Below, piece after piece: positions 49,037-57,506 of a DNA stretch of 64,000 bases (within the stretch, counting starts at the first letter, position 1; each line of letters begins with the position of its first letter). The position numbers and the translations under genes were made by a program. Source of the DNA: JADJOM01 sp046327715 (GTDB lineage: Bacteria; Gemmatimonadota; Gemmatimonadetes; Gemmatimonadales; GWC2-71-9); assembly GCA_046327715.1 (NCBI GenBank), contig JAXLXY010000006.1, positions 62,001-126,000 on the forward strand, given 5' to 3'. A model generated the notes under the pieces. The model was not told the DNA's origin, did not search any database, and saw only the letters and a program-made list of their open reading frames with translations.

Positions 49037-50218
49037 ATGACCCCTCCCCCCGCCCGCCGCACCCACGCGTTCCGCGAGTCGGTGATCCGCGGGATGTCGC
49101 GCCTGGCCGCGCAGCACGGCGCGATCAACCTGGCCCAGGGCTTCCCCAACTTCCCCGCGCCCGACCTCCTCAAGGAAGCGGCCGCGCGGGCCATCCGCGA
49201 CAACATCAACCAGTACGCCATCACGTGGGGCGCCCGTCGGCTCCGCGAGGCGGTCGCGCGGAAGTACCACCGGTGGTACGACATGCCGGTGGACCCGGAG
49301 GCGGAGGTGACCGTCACCTGCGGCGCCACCGAGGCGATGATCGCCACGTTGCTGGCGCTCATCGATCCGGGCGACGAGGTGATCGTCTTCGAGCCGTTCT
49401 ACGAGAACTACGGGCCGGACGCCATCCTCTGCGACGCGGCCCCGGTGTTCGTGCCGCTGCTGCCCGGCCAGCCCCTCGACCTCGACCGGCTGGCCCGGGC
49501 CTTCACGCCCCGCACGCGGGCCATCATCGTCAACAGCCCGGCCAACCCGAGCGGGCGGGTGCTGACCCGGGCGGAGCTTGAGGGGATCGCGGCGCTGTGC
49601 GAGCGGCACGACGCCTGGGCCATCACCGACGAGATCTACGAGCACATCCGCTACGGCGCGCCCCACTGCCCGCTCGCCACGCTGCCGGGCATGCGCGGGC
49701 GCACCGTGACGATCAGCGGCGCCAGCAAGACCTTCAGCATCACCGGCTGGCGGTTGGGCACGATCGTGGCGCCGGCCGGGGCCACCGACGCGATCCGCAA
49801 GGTGCATGACTTCCTCACGGTGGGCGCGCCCGCACCCCTGCAGGAGGCCTTCGCCACCGCGCTCGACGAACTCGGCCCGGCATACTACGACGAGATGGCC
49901 GCCGCCTACCTCCGCCGCCGGGACTTCCTGGGCGACGCGCTGGCGCGGGCCGGCTTCCGCTGCACCCTGCCGGAGGGCGCGTACTACATCCTGGCCGACT
50001 TCTCCGGGCTGTCGGATCTTCCGGACACGGCCTTCGCCGAGTGGCTGGCGCGGGAGCGCGGGGTGGCCCCGGTGCCGGGGTCGTCCTTCTTCAGCCGACC
50101 GGAACTCGGCCAGCGCCTGGTCCGGTTCGTCTTCTGCAAGACGGATGACCTGCTCGTCGAGGCGGCCGCGCGCCTGCAGGGGCGTGGCGGCCGTGACGCG
50201 CGGGACCTCCAGCGGTGA
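49037..50218 (+). CDS. Class I/II PLP-dependent aminotransferase (methionine/kynurenine-type)
   Basis: 393 residues. Fold-type I motifs: INLAQGFPNFPAPDLLKEAA, NQYAITWGARRLREAVARKY, TVTCGATEAMIATLLALIDP, IIVNSPANPSGRVLTRAELE, ITDEIYEHIRYG, PLP lysine SGASKTFSITGWRLGTIVAP, and the terminal Arg region QRLVRFVFCKTDDLL. The NxAQGFP and ITWG segments place it near YbdL methionine aminotransferase and kynurenine aminotransferases rather than AspC. Substrate assignment is therefore approximate. It stands alone. Confidence 0.9.
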   Translation: MTPPPARRTHAFRESVIRGMSRLAAQHGAINLAQGFPNFPAPDLLKEAAARAIRDNINQYAITWGARRLREAVARKYHRWYDMPVDPEAEVTVTCGATEAMIATLLALIDPGDEVIVFEPFYENYGPDAILCDAAPVFVPLLPGQPLDLDRLARAFTPRTRAIIVNSPANPSGRVLTRAELEGIAALCERHDAWAITDEIYEHIRYGAPHCPLATLPGMRGRTVTISGASKTFSITGWRLGTIVAPAGATDAIRKVHDFLTVGAPAPLQEAFATALDELGPAYYDEMAAAYLRRRDFLGDALARAGFRCTLPEGAYYILADFSGLSDLPDTAFAEWLARERGVAPVPGSSFFSRPELGQRLVRFVFCKTDDLLVEAAARLQGRGGRDARDLQR

Positions 50219-50228
50219 CCCTGGTCAT

Positions 50229-50257
50229 TTGCGTGCGAGCCGGGCCGTCCCTATCGT
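50229..50257 (+). promoter_or_regulatory. Putative leaderless promoter of the His/Cys-rich protein and TonB receptor operon
   Basis: TTGCGT (50229-50234), exactly 17 nt, TATCGT (50252-50257), then 7 nt to ATG 50265. The -10 is identical to that at 34352-34357. Confidence 0.5.
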
Positions 50258-50264
50258 TGGCGCC

Positions 50265-50636
50265 ATGACGGTCGCCCTGCGCCCCCTCCGCGGAGCCCTC
50301 GCCTGCTGGCAGGTGCTGCTGCTGCTTGCGCTCCAGCTGAGCGACGGCAGCGGGGTGCACGAGTGTCGGGCCCACGACCGCGTGGCGCCCAGCGGGCTCC
50401 ACGGCACGCACCAGGGTCCGGGTCCGGCCCCGGGGCGGTCCCACGACCATCACGGGCCCTGCACCTGCCTCGGCGCGTGCAACGGTGCCGCGCTCGCCGG
50501 GGCGCCGTCGCGGGCGGTCCAGCTCACGACGCTCGTTCAGGCCCGTCCCGCCGCGTTCCCGCCCCTCCCCGCCGCCCCGCCGCGCGGGGCGCCCTGGCTC
50601 CTGCCCTTCTCCGTCGGCCCTCCCCTCCCCGCCTGA
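50265..50636 (+). CDS. Small secreted His/Cys-rich protein, candidate metal binder
   Basis: 123 residues. A signal-like helix (LACWQVLLLLALQLSDGSG) is followed by a short segment dense in His and Cys: HECRAHDR, GLHGTHQG, RSHDHHGPCTCLGACNGA. The rest is Ala/Pro-rich with a hydrophobic end. The HxHH...CxCxxxC pattern recalls DUF2946-like and other copper- or zinc-binding periplasmic peptides. It is the first gene before a TonB-dependent receptor (82 nt), supporting a role in metal handling. The His/Cys cluster is unlikely to arise in a spurious GC-rich frame, but no family assignment is firm. Confidence 0.65.
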   Translation: MTVALRPLRGALACWQVLLLLALQLSDGSGVHECRAHDRVAPSGLHGTHQGPGPAPGRSHDHHGPCTCLGACNGAALAGAPSRAVQLTTLVQARPAAFPPLPAAPPRGAPWLLPFSVGPPLPA

Positions 50637-50717
50637 TCCCACTTCCGTCCGTGCGCGCGCGCGCCAACCCGGCGCGGGGCGCGACGTGACCCTCGCCTGA
50701 CATTCGCAAGGCTGGCC

Positions 50718-52775
50718 ATGGCCCCGTTGGTGTCTGGCGCGCCGGTCCTCCGGGCCGGGGCGCTGCTCGTCCTCCTCCTTGCCGCCCGTCCGCTCGCCGG
50801 GCAGGCGCGGGACACCGTGCCCGTGGTCCTCGAGACCCTCGAGGTGACCACGGAACGGATCCGCGCCGTGCCGCCGCCCGAACTCGTGGTTTCGGTCCCC
50901 GGGGCGGTGGTGCAGAAACAGCAGGCGGCCAACGCCTACGACCTGGTGCGGCGCGCCGCCGGCCTCGAGGTGCACGAGCAGGGCCAGGGTCCGGGCTGGG
51001 CGTCGGATGTGGTGATCCGCGGCTTCACCTCGGACCACTCCTCGGACGTGCTGCTCGTCCTCGACGGGGTGCCCATCAACCTGCCGCTGCACGGGCATGT
51101 CGAGGGGTACGCCGACTGGAGCATCCTCTCGCCGGCCGCGATCGGCGGGTTGCGGGTGATCCACGGCAGCGCCAGCCCGCTGTATGGCAACTTCGCCTTC
51201 GCCGGCGCCGTGGAGGTCAACACGCTGGTCGATGCCACCGGCAGCGCGGCCTCGCTCGGCGGGTCCAGCACCGGCGAGGCCGCGGGCTGGTTCCGCACCG
51301 GACGCCGCGGGGCGCGCGGCGGCAGCCTGGTCGCGGTGGATGCGCGGCGTGAGGGGGGCTGGCGGGACAACAGCGCCAGCTGGCTGGGCAACGTCCTGCT
51401 GCGCGGCTGGCGGCGTCTCGGGGATCGCACCCGGCTCGAGGGTGGCCTGGCCGCCTATGGGGCCGGGTGGGACTCTCCCGGGTTCCTCTCGGTGGCGGAC
51501 TACAACGCGCGGCACCTGACCCGCGCCGCCGACCGGACGGACGGCGGCTCCGGCGGCCGGCTGGTGCTCCAGGGGACGCTCCTCCACCCGCTCGCCAACG
51601 GCACCCAGCTCGACGTGCAGGGCTGGGTCCAGGGTGTCCGCTCCACGGTGTTCCTGTCCATCGCCGAGGACGGGGTGGTGGCGCAGCAGGAGGAGCGCGA
51701 TCGCCGTGGGGCGGTCGGGTTCACCGGCAGCTGGCGCGCCCCGGCGGGGCCCGGCGACCTGGCGCTGGGCCTCGAGGGCCGGGCCGACTGGGACGACTAC
51801 CAGCTGTACGGCACCGTCCGGCGGGGCCGGGTCGAGACCCGTCAGCTCAACGACGGCCAGTTCCGGCAGGGCGGGGCCTACGCCCGGTGGCGCGGCTTCA
51901 TCTTCGGCCGGGTGCAGTACGACCTGGGGCTGCGCGCCGATGTGCTGCACGTCCGGGTGCGCGACGAGGCGATCCCCGGAGATCCCTTCCATGCCGAGGT
52001 GCAGGGAGCGCTCTCGCCCAAGGCGGGCGCCCGGCTGCTCCTCGGCGGGCCGTGGAGCGCGGTGGCCACCGTGAGCCGTGGGTTCCGCAGCGCCATCGGC
52101 ACCATCACTGACCCCAAGCAGCCACTGGTGACCGCCTGGTCCGGCGAGCTGGGCCTCCAGCTGGCAGCCGAGCGCGTCACCGCGCAGCTGTCGCTGTTCC
52201 AGACCAACGCGCGCCATGAGCGCATCCTGGACCCGGTCTCCCTGCAGCTCTCGGACGCCGGGACCAGCCGGCGCCGCGGGATCTCCGGGTCCGTCGGCGT
52301 GGCCCTCACCCCGCGGGTGAGGCTGGCGGTGGAAGGCACCTACAACGACGCCCGGATCACCGGCGCCACCCGCGACAGCGCCGGCACGCTGGTCTCGACC
52401 GGGGGCCTGGCCGCGCCCCCGCGCCCGAGCTTCCACGACGTACCGCTCACCCCCGGCGCCACCGTCCCGGGCGTGGCCCGCTACCTCGGCCGCGCGGAGG
52501 TCACGGTCCAGGCCGCCGCGGCGGTCGAGGGACGGGCGCTCCTGCGCTGGACCGGCCCCTTCACCCCGATCGGCGAGCCGGGAGTACGGACCCGCTCCTA
52601 TGCCGTCACCGACATCGGCGCATCGCTCCGCCTGCACGGCGTCGGGACGCTCGATGTCGACCTGCAGAACCTCTTCAATGCGCGGTATCCGGAGATCCGC
52701 GCGTCCGGCTTCATCAACCCCGGCGCCCCGCGGACCCTGCGTGCCGCGTTGCGCCTTCCCCTCGCCCCATCCTGA
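50718..52775 (+). CDS. TonB-dependent outer membrane receptor
   Basis: 685 residues. A signal peptide ends ARPLAGQ. A short N-terminal stretch (VVLETLEVTTERIRAVPPPE) takes the place of a TonB box. The plug domain (about 55-165) has NAYDLVRRAAGLEVHEQGQG, VVIRGFTSDHSSDVLLVLDG and the IHGSASPLYGNFAFAGAVEV block. The remainder is a 22-strand-type barrel (QYDLGLRADVLHVRV, FQTNARHERILDPVSLQL, NLFNARYPEIRASGFINPGA). It ends RLPLAPS without a terminal aromatic. The size is close to copper/zinc and vitamin B12 receptors; no cobalamin riboswitch-like leader fits in the 81-nt gap. A likely metal-chelate importer, given its neighbours. Confidence 0.92.
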   Translation: MAPLVSGAPVLRAGALLVLLLAARPLAGQARDTVPVVLETLEVTTERIRAVPPPELVVSVPGAVVQKQQAANAYDLVRRAAGLEVHEQGQGPGWASDVVIRGFTSDHSSDVLLVLDGVPINLPLHGHVEGYADWSILSPAAIGGLRVIHGSASPLYGNFAFAGAVEVNTLVDATGSAASLGGSSTGEAAGWFRTGRRGARGGSLVAVDARREGGWRDNSASWLGNVLLRGWRRLGDRTRLEGGLAAYGAGWDSPGFLSVADYNARHLTRAADRTDGGSGGRLVLQGTLLHPLANGTQLDVQGWVQGVRSTVFLSIAEDGVVAQQEERDRRGAVGFTGSWRAPAGPGDLALGLEGRADWDDYQLYGTVRRGRVETRQLNDGQFRQGGAYARWRGFIFGRVQYDLGLRADVLHVRVRDEAIPGDPFHAEVQGALSPKAGARLLLGGPWSAVATVSRGFRSAIGTITDPKQPLVTAWSGELGLQLAAERVTAQLSLFQTNARHERILDPVSLQLSDAGTSRRRGISGSVGVALTPRVRLAVEGTYNDARITGATRDSAGTLVSTGGLAAPPRPSFHDVPLTPGATVPGVARYLGRAEVTVQAAAAVEGRALLRWTGPFTPIGEPGVRTRSYAVTDIGASLRLHGVGTLDVDLQNLFNARYPEIRASGFINPGAPRTLRAALRLPLAPS

Positions 52776-52793
52776 TCACCGGAGATTCCTGAC

Positions 52794-53219
52794 ATGCGTT
52801 CGTTCCATCGCATCCCCCGCCTCACCCTGCTGGCCGCCGGCGCCCTGCTCGCCGCCTGCAGCGACAGCAACGAGCCCGCCGCCGAGGACCATACGCCGGT
52901 ACGGTTCGAGGTCGCCGTGAATGGCACGCTGGTCACCGACGACACGCTTCGCCTGTCAACCGGCGGGACCGACAGCGTGCGGCTCACGTTCTACAACCAG
53001 TCCGATGAGAACCTCGACGTGGCGGAGGACGAGCACTTCAGTCTGCTCACCTTCACGCCGGCGACCGGCCTGGTGTCCACCATGGATGCCACGCACCACT
53101 ACCGGCATGCCGTCGCGGTGACGGCCACCGCCGGAGACACCGGCACCGTCGATATCGGGTTCGGGCACGACGCGCTGGCCGACGAGAACACCTTCTCCCT
53201 GCCGTTCAAGATCCAGTAG
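52794..53219 (+). CDS. Small lipoprotein downstream of TonB receptor
   Basis: 141 residues. The lipobox is AGALLAAC, after a signal helix. The mature part is a beta-sandwich-like domain rich in Asp, Glu and Thr with several His (EDEHFSLLTFTPATGLVSTM, DATHHYRHAVAVTATAGDTG, IGFGHDALADENTFSLPFKI). His residues clustered in HHYRH and GFGHD could bind a metal. GGAG precedes ATG 52794 by 9 nt, and the gene starts 18 nt after the receptor stop, so the two form an operon. A surface or periplasmic metal chaperone for the receptor is plausible. Confidence 0.8.
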   Translation: MRSFHRIPRLTLLAAGALLAACSDSNEPAAEDHTPVRFEVAVNGTLVTDDTLRLSTGGTDSVRLTFYNQSDENLDVAEDEHFSLLTFTPATGLVSTMDATHHYRHAVAVTATAGDTGTVDIGFGHDALADENTFSLPFKIQ

Positions 53220-53347
53220 CCTCCCCGACAGAACCGGCGGCCCGCGCGCCTCGTTGCAGGGACAGGGACGCTCCTCCGGAGCCTCCCGCCTGCGACGGGG
53301 CGCGTCGGCTTCCGGCTCTGGCGCCGGGTCGGGCCGGGAGGGCATTC

Positions 53348-53986
53348 TTGGGCGTGACCGACCTTCAATCTCCCGCCCCGGCGCCTGGCCCGCCTGGTCC
53401 CCGGCTGCTGGCCGGGGAGCGGGAGGGTCGCCTGCTCGCCGGGCTCCAGGCGCGCGATGAACGGGCGCTGGTGGAACTGGTGGACCTGGTGACGCCCTGG
53501 CTGCTGGCCGTGGCCGAGGCGATGCTGACTGACCGGGATGAAGCGGAGGAAGTGGTGCAGGAGACGTTCACCATCGCCTGGCGCCGCATCGACCTGTTCG
53601 ATGCCTCGAGCGGGCGCCTGGTGCCCTGGCTGCTCCGCATCACCCGCAACCGCGCCATCGACCGCCTGCGCGCCCGGCGGCGACAGGTGGAGAAACAGCG
53701 GCGGCTGGAGGCGTACGGCGAGGCCGGGTCTCCGAGCGTGGCGGCGGTGGAGCCGGACGAGTCCGCGGCCCCGGGCTGGCACGTGCACGCGGCGGTGCAC
53801 GCGGCGCTCGCAGCCCTCCCGCCGGAGCAGCACGAGGTGGTCCGGCTGGCCTACTTCGAGGGGCTCACCCATTCGGACATCGCGGGTCGCCTCGGCGTCC
53901 CGCTTGGCACCGTGAAGACCCGGCTGCGGCTTGCCTTCGACAAGCTGCGCGCCGGGCTGGCCTCGATCAGGGACTGGGTCGTATGA
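53348..53986 (+). CDS. ECF-type RNA polymerase sigma factor
   Basis: 212 residues from TTG 53348, which has an ideal GGAGG (53337-53341) 6 nt upstream; GTG 53354 is an in-frame alternative with poorer spacing. Region 2: DEAEEVVQETFTIAWRRIDL, then VPWLLRITRNRAIDRLRARR. Region 4: LPPEQHEVVRLAYFEGLTHS, then DIAGRLGVPLGTVKTRLRLA. It belongs to the SigK/RpoE-like group usually held by an RskA-type anti-sigma factor, which is indeed the next gene (4-nt overlap). Confidence 0.94.
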   Translation: MGVTDLQSPAPAPGPPGPRLLAGEREGRLLAGLQARDERALVELVDLVTPWLLAVAEAMLTDRDEAEEVVQETFTIAWRRIDLFDASSGRLVPWLLRITRNRAIDRLRARRRQVEKQRRLEAYGEAGSPSVAAVEPDESAAPGWHVHAAVHAALAALPPEQHEVVRLAYFEGLTHSDIAGRLGVPLGTVKTRLRLAFDKLRAGLASIRDWVV

Positions 53987-54720
53987 ACCCGCATGCATGG
54001 TTTGTGGAGCAGCGCACCGCGTTCGTGGCCCGGACCCTCGAGCCCGACGAACAGCACGTCTACCAGGCGCACCTGGACGGTTGCGCCGAATGCCGGGACG
54101 CGGTCCAGCAGCTGGAGCGGGAACTGGCCTGGCTGCCGATGGGACTGCCGCCGGCGACGGTCCGGCCGGGTCTCCACCGACAGCTGGTGGCCGGGGCGCT
54201 GGGCGAGCGGCGCGGGGCGCCGCGGTGGTGGGCGCCGGCGGCGCTGGCCGCCTCCGTGGTCCTCGCCGCCGGTGCGTGGTTCTGGGCGCTCACGACCACC
54301 CGGGCCTTCGAGACCCAGCTGGCCGGGGAGCGCGCGCGCCTGGCGGAGGAGCTCGCGATGGTCCGGGACACCCTGGGCATCATCCGGGGCGCCGCCATGG
54401 TGCGGCATGCCAGCATCGCGATGGACGGACGGGAAGGCGGCCTGCTGATCTTCGCGGACGAGCGGACCCATCGGTGGAATGTCGTGGTCTACGGACTCCC
54501 GGCGCCGCCCGCCGGCGAGACCTGCCAGTTCTGGTTCATCACCGAGTCGGGCATGGTCCGGAGTGTGGCCGTCCCCTCCGACGGCCGGACGCCCGCCTTC
54601 CTGACCCTGCCGATGCCGCCCGATGCCCGCCACGTGATGGGGGCGGCACTCACGCTGGAGCCGGCGGGGTCCAGCGGGGGCGCACCGGCCGGGGTCCAGC
54701 TGGCGCACCTGATGCTCTGA
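53983..54720 (+). CDS. RskA-type membrane anti-sigma factor
   Basis: 245 residues. The N-terminal zinc-finger-like motif HLDGCAECRDAVQQLERELA matches HxxxCxxC. A transmembrane helix lies near residues 85-103 (ALAASVVLAAGAWFWALTTT), with a coiled segment after it. The C-terminal RskA domain is recognisable (RWNVVVYGLPAPPAGETCQF, WFITESGMVRSVAV, FLTLPMPPDARHVMGAALTL). ATG 53983 overlaps the sigma stop as ATGA. The gene converges on the histidine kinase with a 4-nt gap and no terminator. Confidence 0.92.
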   Translation: MNPHAWFVEQRTAFVARTLEPDEQHVYQAHLDGCAECRDAVQQLERELAWLPMGLPPATVRPGLHRQLVAGALGERRGAPRWWAPAALAASVVLAAGAWFWALTTTRAFETQLAGERARLAEELAMVRDTLGIIRGAAMVRHASIAMDGREGGLLIFADERTHRWNVVVYGLPAPPAGETCQFWFITESGMVRSVAVPSDGRTPAFLTLPMPPDARHVMGAALTLEPAGSSGGAPAGVQLAHLML

Positions 54721-54724
54721 GGGG

Positions 54725-56131
54725 TCAGGCCGGCGGGGCCGGGATGGAAAGGGTAAACGCCACGCCGGGCTCCACTGGGGCCAGGCGGAGGCTGCCACCG
54801 TGGGCCTCGGCAATCGAGCGGGCGATCGCCAGGCCGAGGCCGGTGCCCGGCGCCACGGTACTGCCGCGGGTGAAGCGCTCGAAGATCCGCTCGCGCTGCT
54901 CCGGCGGGATCCCCGGCCCGAAGTCGCGCACCGTCACCCACGACAGGCGCTGTCCAGCCTCCCCGCCGGTGCCCGCCGACAGCTCCACGGGCGACCCGGG
55001 TGCATGGAGCAGGGCGTTGTGGACCAGTGCCATCAGCGCGCGCTCCAGCATGCCGCGATCGCCGAGCACCGGGGCCGCCTCGAACTCCCCGTGGCGGAGC
55101 TCGCGGCCCGCCGCGGTGGGCAGCGCGCGCGCCCGCACGAGCACCGCGTTCACGAGGTCGTCCAGGTACAGGCGTTCCCGGGCCGGGTGCAGGGCCTGAC
55201 TGTCGCCCCGGGCGATGAGGAGCAGGTCGCCCACGAGCACGCCGAGTTCGTCCGCCTCGCTGGCGATCCGCGCCAGGGCCTCCCGGTCGCGCGTCGGGTG
55301 GGCCGCCCCGCGCAGCGTGACCTCGGCGTCGCTGCGGATGATCGCGACGGGCGTGCGCAGCTCGTGGGCCACATCCGCGAGGAAGGTGCGCTGACGCTCC
55401 GCCACCCCGCGCTCCCGCTCGAGCGCCGCCCCGAGGCGCTCCACGAGCAGGTTGAGCGCGTCGGTCAGCGTGGTGATCTCGTCGCCGGCGGCGTGCGGCG
55501 CCAGCCGCGTGAAGCGCGCCGCCCCCTGCTCCACCTCGCCCGCGATCCGCTCGGCCGACTCGGCCACCCGGACGATGGGCCGCAGCACCAGCCCCGACGC
55601 CCAGGCGCCGCCGAGCGCCCCCAGCACAAGGATGAGCGGCAGGACCGTCACCAGCGACCGCCGCAGCCGCACCAGCCTCCGTTCCAGCGGCAGGGTGCTC
55701 ATCGCGATGACCACCTCGGTGCCCGCGAGTGGCACCCGTACCACCCGCGCCGGGCCATCGCGCAGGTGCAGGGTCATGAGGCGCCGCGGCTCGCCCCGGG
55801 ACGGCACATCGTCGAAGTACGCCTCGTCGGGGACCCGCTGGCTGACCGCCACGCGCCCGCCGGCGCTGTCGAACGCCACCAGGGTCCGGTCGCCATACGC
55901 CAGCTCGCTCACCACGTGCCCGGCCGTGCCGGTGGGGCTGGTGAACTCGGCGCTGTCCATCGCAAAGAGGGAGCGGACGCTCCGGGCGGCGTCGGTCAGG
56001 CCGTGGTCGAAGTCCCGCCGGTAGCCGCGGCCCAGGTGCAGGTAAAGCCCGAGGGCTCCGAGGCCCAGGAGGACCGCGAAGCCCGTTGCAAAGACCAGCG
56101 CCAGGCGCGTGCGGAGCCCGAGTGGATTCAC
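54725..56131 (-). CDS. Sensor histidine kinase
   Basis: 468 residues from GTG 56131 (GTGA overlap with the regulator stop). TM1 is near residues 8-30, a periplasmic sensor of about 130 residues follows, and TM2 is near 160-185. Then come HAMP (RPIVRVAESAERIAGEVEQG), HisKA with H-box FLADVAHELRTPVAIIRSDA, and HATPase with ALMALVHNALLHAPGSPVEL, RDFGPGIPPEQRERIFERF and GTGLGLAIARSIAEAHGG. All kinase boxes are intact. The sensor has no known-ligand signature (EFTSPTGTAGHVVSELAYGD). Confidence 0.94.
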   Translation of the reverse strand: MNPLGLRTRLALVFATGFAVLLGLGALGLYLHLGRGYRRDFDHGLTDAARSVRSLFAMDSAEFTSPTGTAGHVVSELAYGDRTLVAFDSAGGRVAVSQRVPDEAYFDDVPSRGEPRRLMTLHLRDGPARVVRVPLAGTEVVIAMSTLPLERRLVRLRRSLVTVLPLILVLGALGGAWASGLVLRPIVRVAESAERIAGEVEQGAARFTRLAPHAAGDEITTLTDALNLLVERLGAALERERGVAERQRTFLADVAHELRTPVAIIRSDAEVTLRGAAHPTRDREALARIASEADELGVLVGDLLLIARGDSQALHPARERLYLDDLVNAVLVRARALPTAAGRELRHGEFEAAPVLGDRGMLERALMALVHNALLHAPGSPVELSAGTGGEAGQRLSWVTVRDFGPGIPPEQRERIFERFTRGSTVAPGTGLGLAIARSIAEAHGGSLRLAPVEPGVAFTLSIPAPPA

Positions 56132-56817
56132 CCGGTGCGGCCGCCCCTGCCTGGGTCGAGGGAGTACCCGGCGCCCCGGACCGTGTGGATCAGCGGGGTG
56201 AGGCCGGGCTGGTCGATCTTGCGTCGGATGCGCGACACGTAGACGTCGATGATGTTGGAGAAGGGGTCGTAGTTCTCGTCCCAGACGGCCCCGCTGATCT
56301 GGGCGCGGCCGCAGACCTGTCCCGCCTGCCGGGCAAGATACTCGAGCAGCGCGTATTCCGTCGTGGTGAGCTCCACCGGGCGACCGGCGCGGGTCACCGT
56401 GCGGGCCGCCGGGTCCACGACCAGGTCGGCCACGGTGATCTGCGGTGGACGGCTCGCCGGGCCCCGCCGCTGCAGCGCCCGCAGCCGCGCCACCAGCTCC
56501 TCGAAGGCGAACGGCTTCACCAGGTAATCATCCGCCCCGCTGTCGAGCCCCTGTACCCGGTCTTCCACGGTGTCCCGGGCCGTGAGCATCAGGATGGGAA
56601 CCGGGATCGCCCGCTTGCGCAGCTCGGCGGCGAGGCCGAACCCGGAACCGTCCGGCAGGTTGACGTCGAGGATGACCGCGTCGTACCGCTCCAGGTCCAG
56701 CTTGAGGCGGGCCGCCGCGAGGGTCTCCGCGGTATCGACGGCATGGGCCGCTTCCCGGAGGCCGCGGGCCAGGCTCTCGAGCAGCCGGGTCTCATCTTCC
56801 ACGAGGAGGACGCGCAT
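56128..56817 (-). CDS. OmpR/PhoB-type response regulator
   Basis: 229 residues from ATG 56817, chosen because GAGG lies about 9 nt upstream and the protein then begins MRVLLVEDETRLLES; ATG 56847 would add ten residues and overlap the upstream gene by 17 nt. Phospho-acceptor Asp in YDAVILDVNLPDGSGFG, then MLTARDTVEDRVQGLDSGAD and YLVKPFAFEELVARL. Winged-helix DNA-binding end: LTTTEYALLEYLARQAGQVC, NIIDVYVSRIRRKID, HTVRGAGYSL. Cognate to the kinase downstream. Confidence 0.95.
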   Translation of the reverse strand: MRVLLVEDETRLLESLARGLREAAHAVDTAETLAAARLKLDLERYDAVILDVNLPDGSGFGLAAELRKRAIPVPILMLTARDTVEDRVQGLDSGADDYLVKPFAFEELVARLRALQRRGPASRPPQITVADLVVDPAARTVTRAGRPVELTTTEYALLEYLARQAGQVCGRAQISGAVWDENYDPFSNIIDVYVSRIRRKIDQPGLTPLIHTVRGAGYSLDPGRGGRTG

Positions 56818-56830
56818 GTGGGTGATGTCC

Positions 56831-57355
56831 TCAGTCGTCGTCGCCATCGTCGTCGCCCCCGCCCGCCCCCGGGCCGCCTGCGGGTGCCTCGCCGGCCGGC
56901 TGCACCAGCGCGGCGCCGTCGCGGATCTCGTCGTGCCGGATCACCCCGCCGGCCAGCGCCGCCCAGCCGAAGAGCCCGGCGCTCACGAGCAGCCCCGCGA
57001 CGCTGAGGCCCGCCAGCCCCGTGGCCACCGGCCGGTCGCCGCGACTCTGCCACAGGGTGACCAGCGCCAGCGCGCCTGTCACCATGATCGCGATCAGCGC
57101 CGCCTCCGCCCGCTCCTCGTGCTCGTGCACCAGGCGTTCCTGCATCCACGCGGCATCCTCCACCTGCTCCTCCGCCGGCTCTCCCGTCAGGAACACCGGG
57201 TAGGAGAGCGCCGCGACGACCACCGCCGCGCCGAGGGCGGCCCGCTGCACGTCGCGCGAACGGCGGATGAGCCCCCAGAGGAGGAGGGACAGTACCAGCG
57301 GCGTCCCGAGGACCGGCAGGTGGTTGAACATCAGGTGGAGGTGTGCTGCGCTCAT
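56831..57355 (-). CDS. Four-helix membrane protein (DUF2231-like)
   Basis: 174 residues. Four transmembrane helices with an N-terminal HLHLMFNHLPVLGTPLVLSL signature, then RAALGAAVVVAALSYPVFLT, HEERAEAALIAIMVTGALAL and GLAGLSVAGLLVSAGLFGWA. It ends in a Gly/Asp tail (GGGDDDGDDD). The conserved His residues in HLHLxFNHLP and VHEHEERAE hint at heme or metal binding, as proposed for DUF2231-type proteins. It precedes the response regulator by 13 nt, so the two-component system may monitor or control this protein. A -10-like TAGATT is at 57383-57388 with no good -35. Confidence 0.78.
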   Translation of the reverse strand: MSAAHLHLMFNHLPVLGTPLVLSLLLWGLIRRSRDVQRAALGAAVVVAALSYPVFLTGEPAEEQVEDAAWMQERLVHEHEERAEAALIAIMVTGALALVTLWQSRGDRPVATGLAGLSVAGLLVSAGLFGWAALAGGVIRHDEIRDGAALVQPAGEAPAGGPGAGGGDDDGDDD

Positions 57356-57506
57356 GGCCGATCCGGGTGAATGGACGCGGCCAATCTAGACCCGAAGCGA
57401 TGAATGCATGATGAACACCCCGGGGCGGGTGGCTGGGGTGTGCGGCCGAATGACAAGTGATTGTGCTGCAGGGTGTTGCGAGAGGGACCCGGGATGATGG
57501 CCGACG

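Noticed and set aside
50637..50717. Cobalamin riboswitch before the TonB receptor
   Set aside because: The gap is only 81 nt and lacks a B12-box-like core; the neighbours suggest metal instead.
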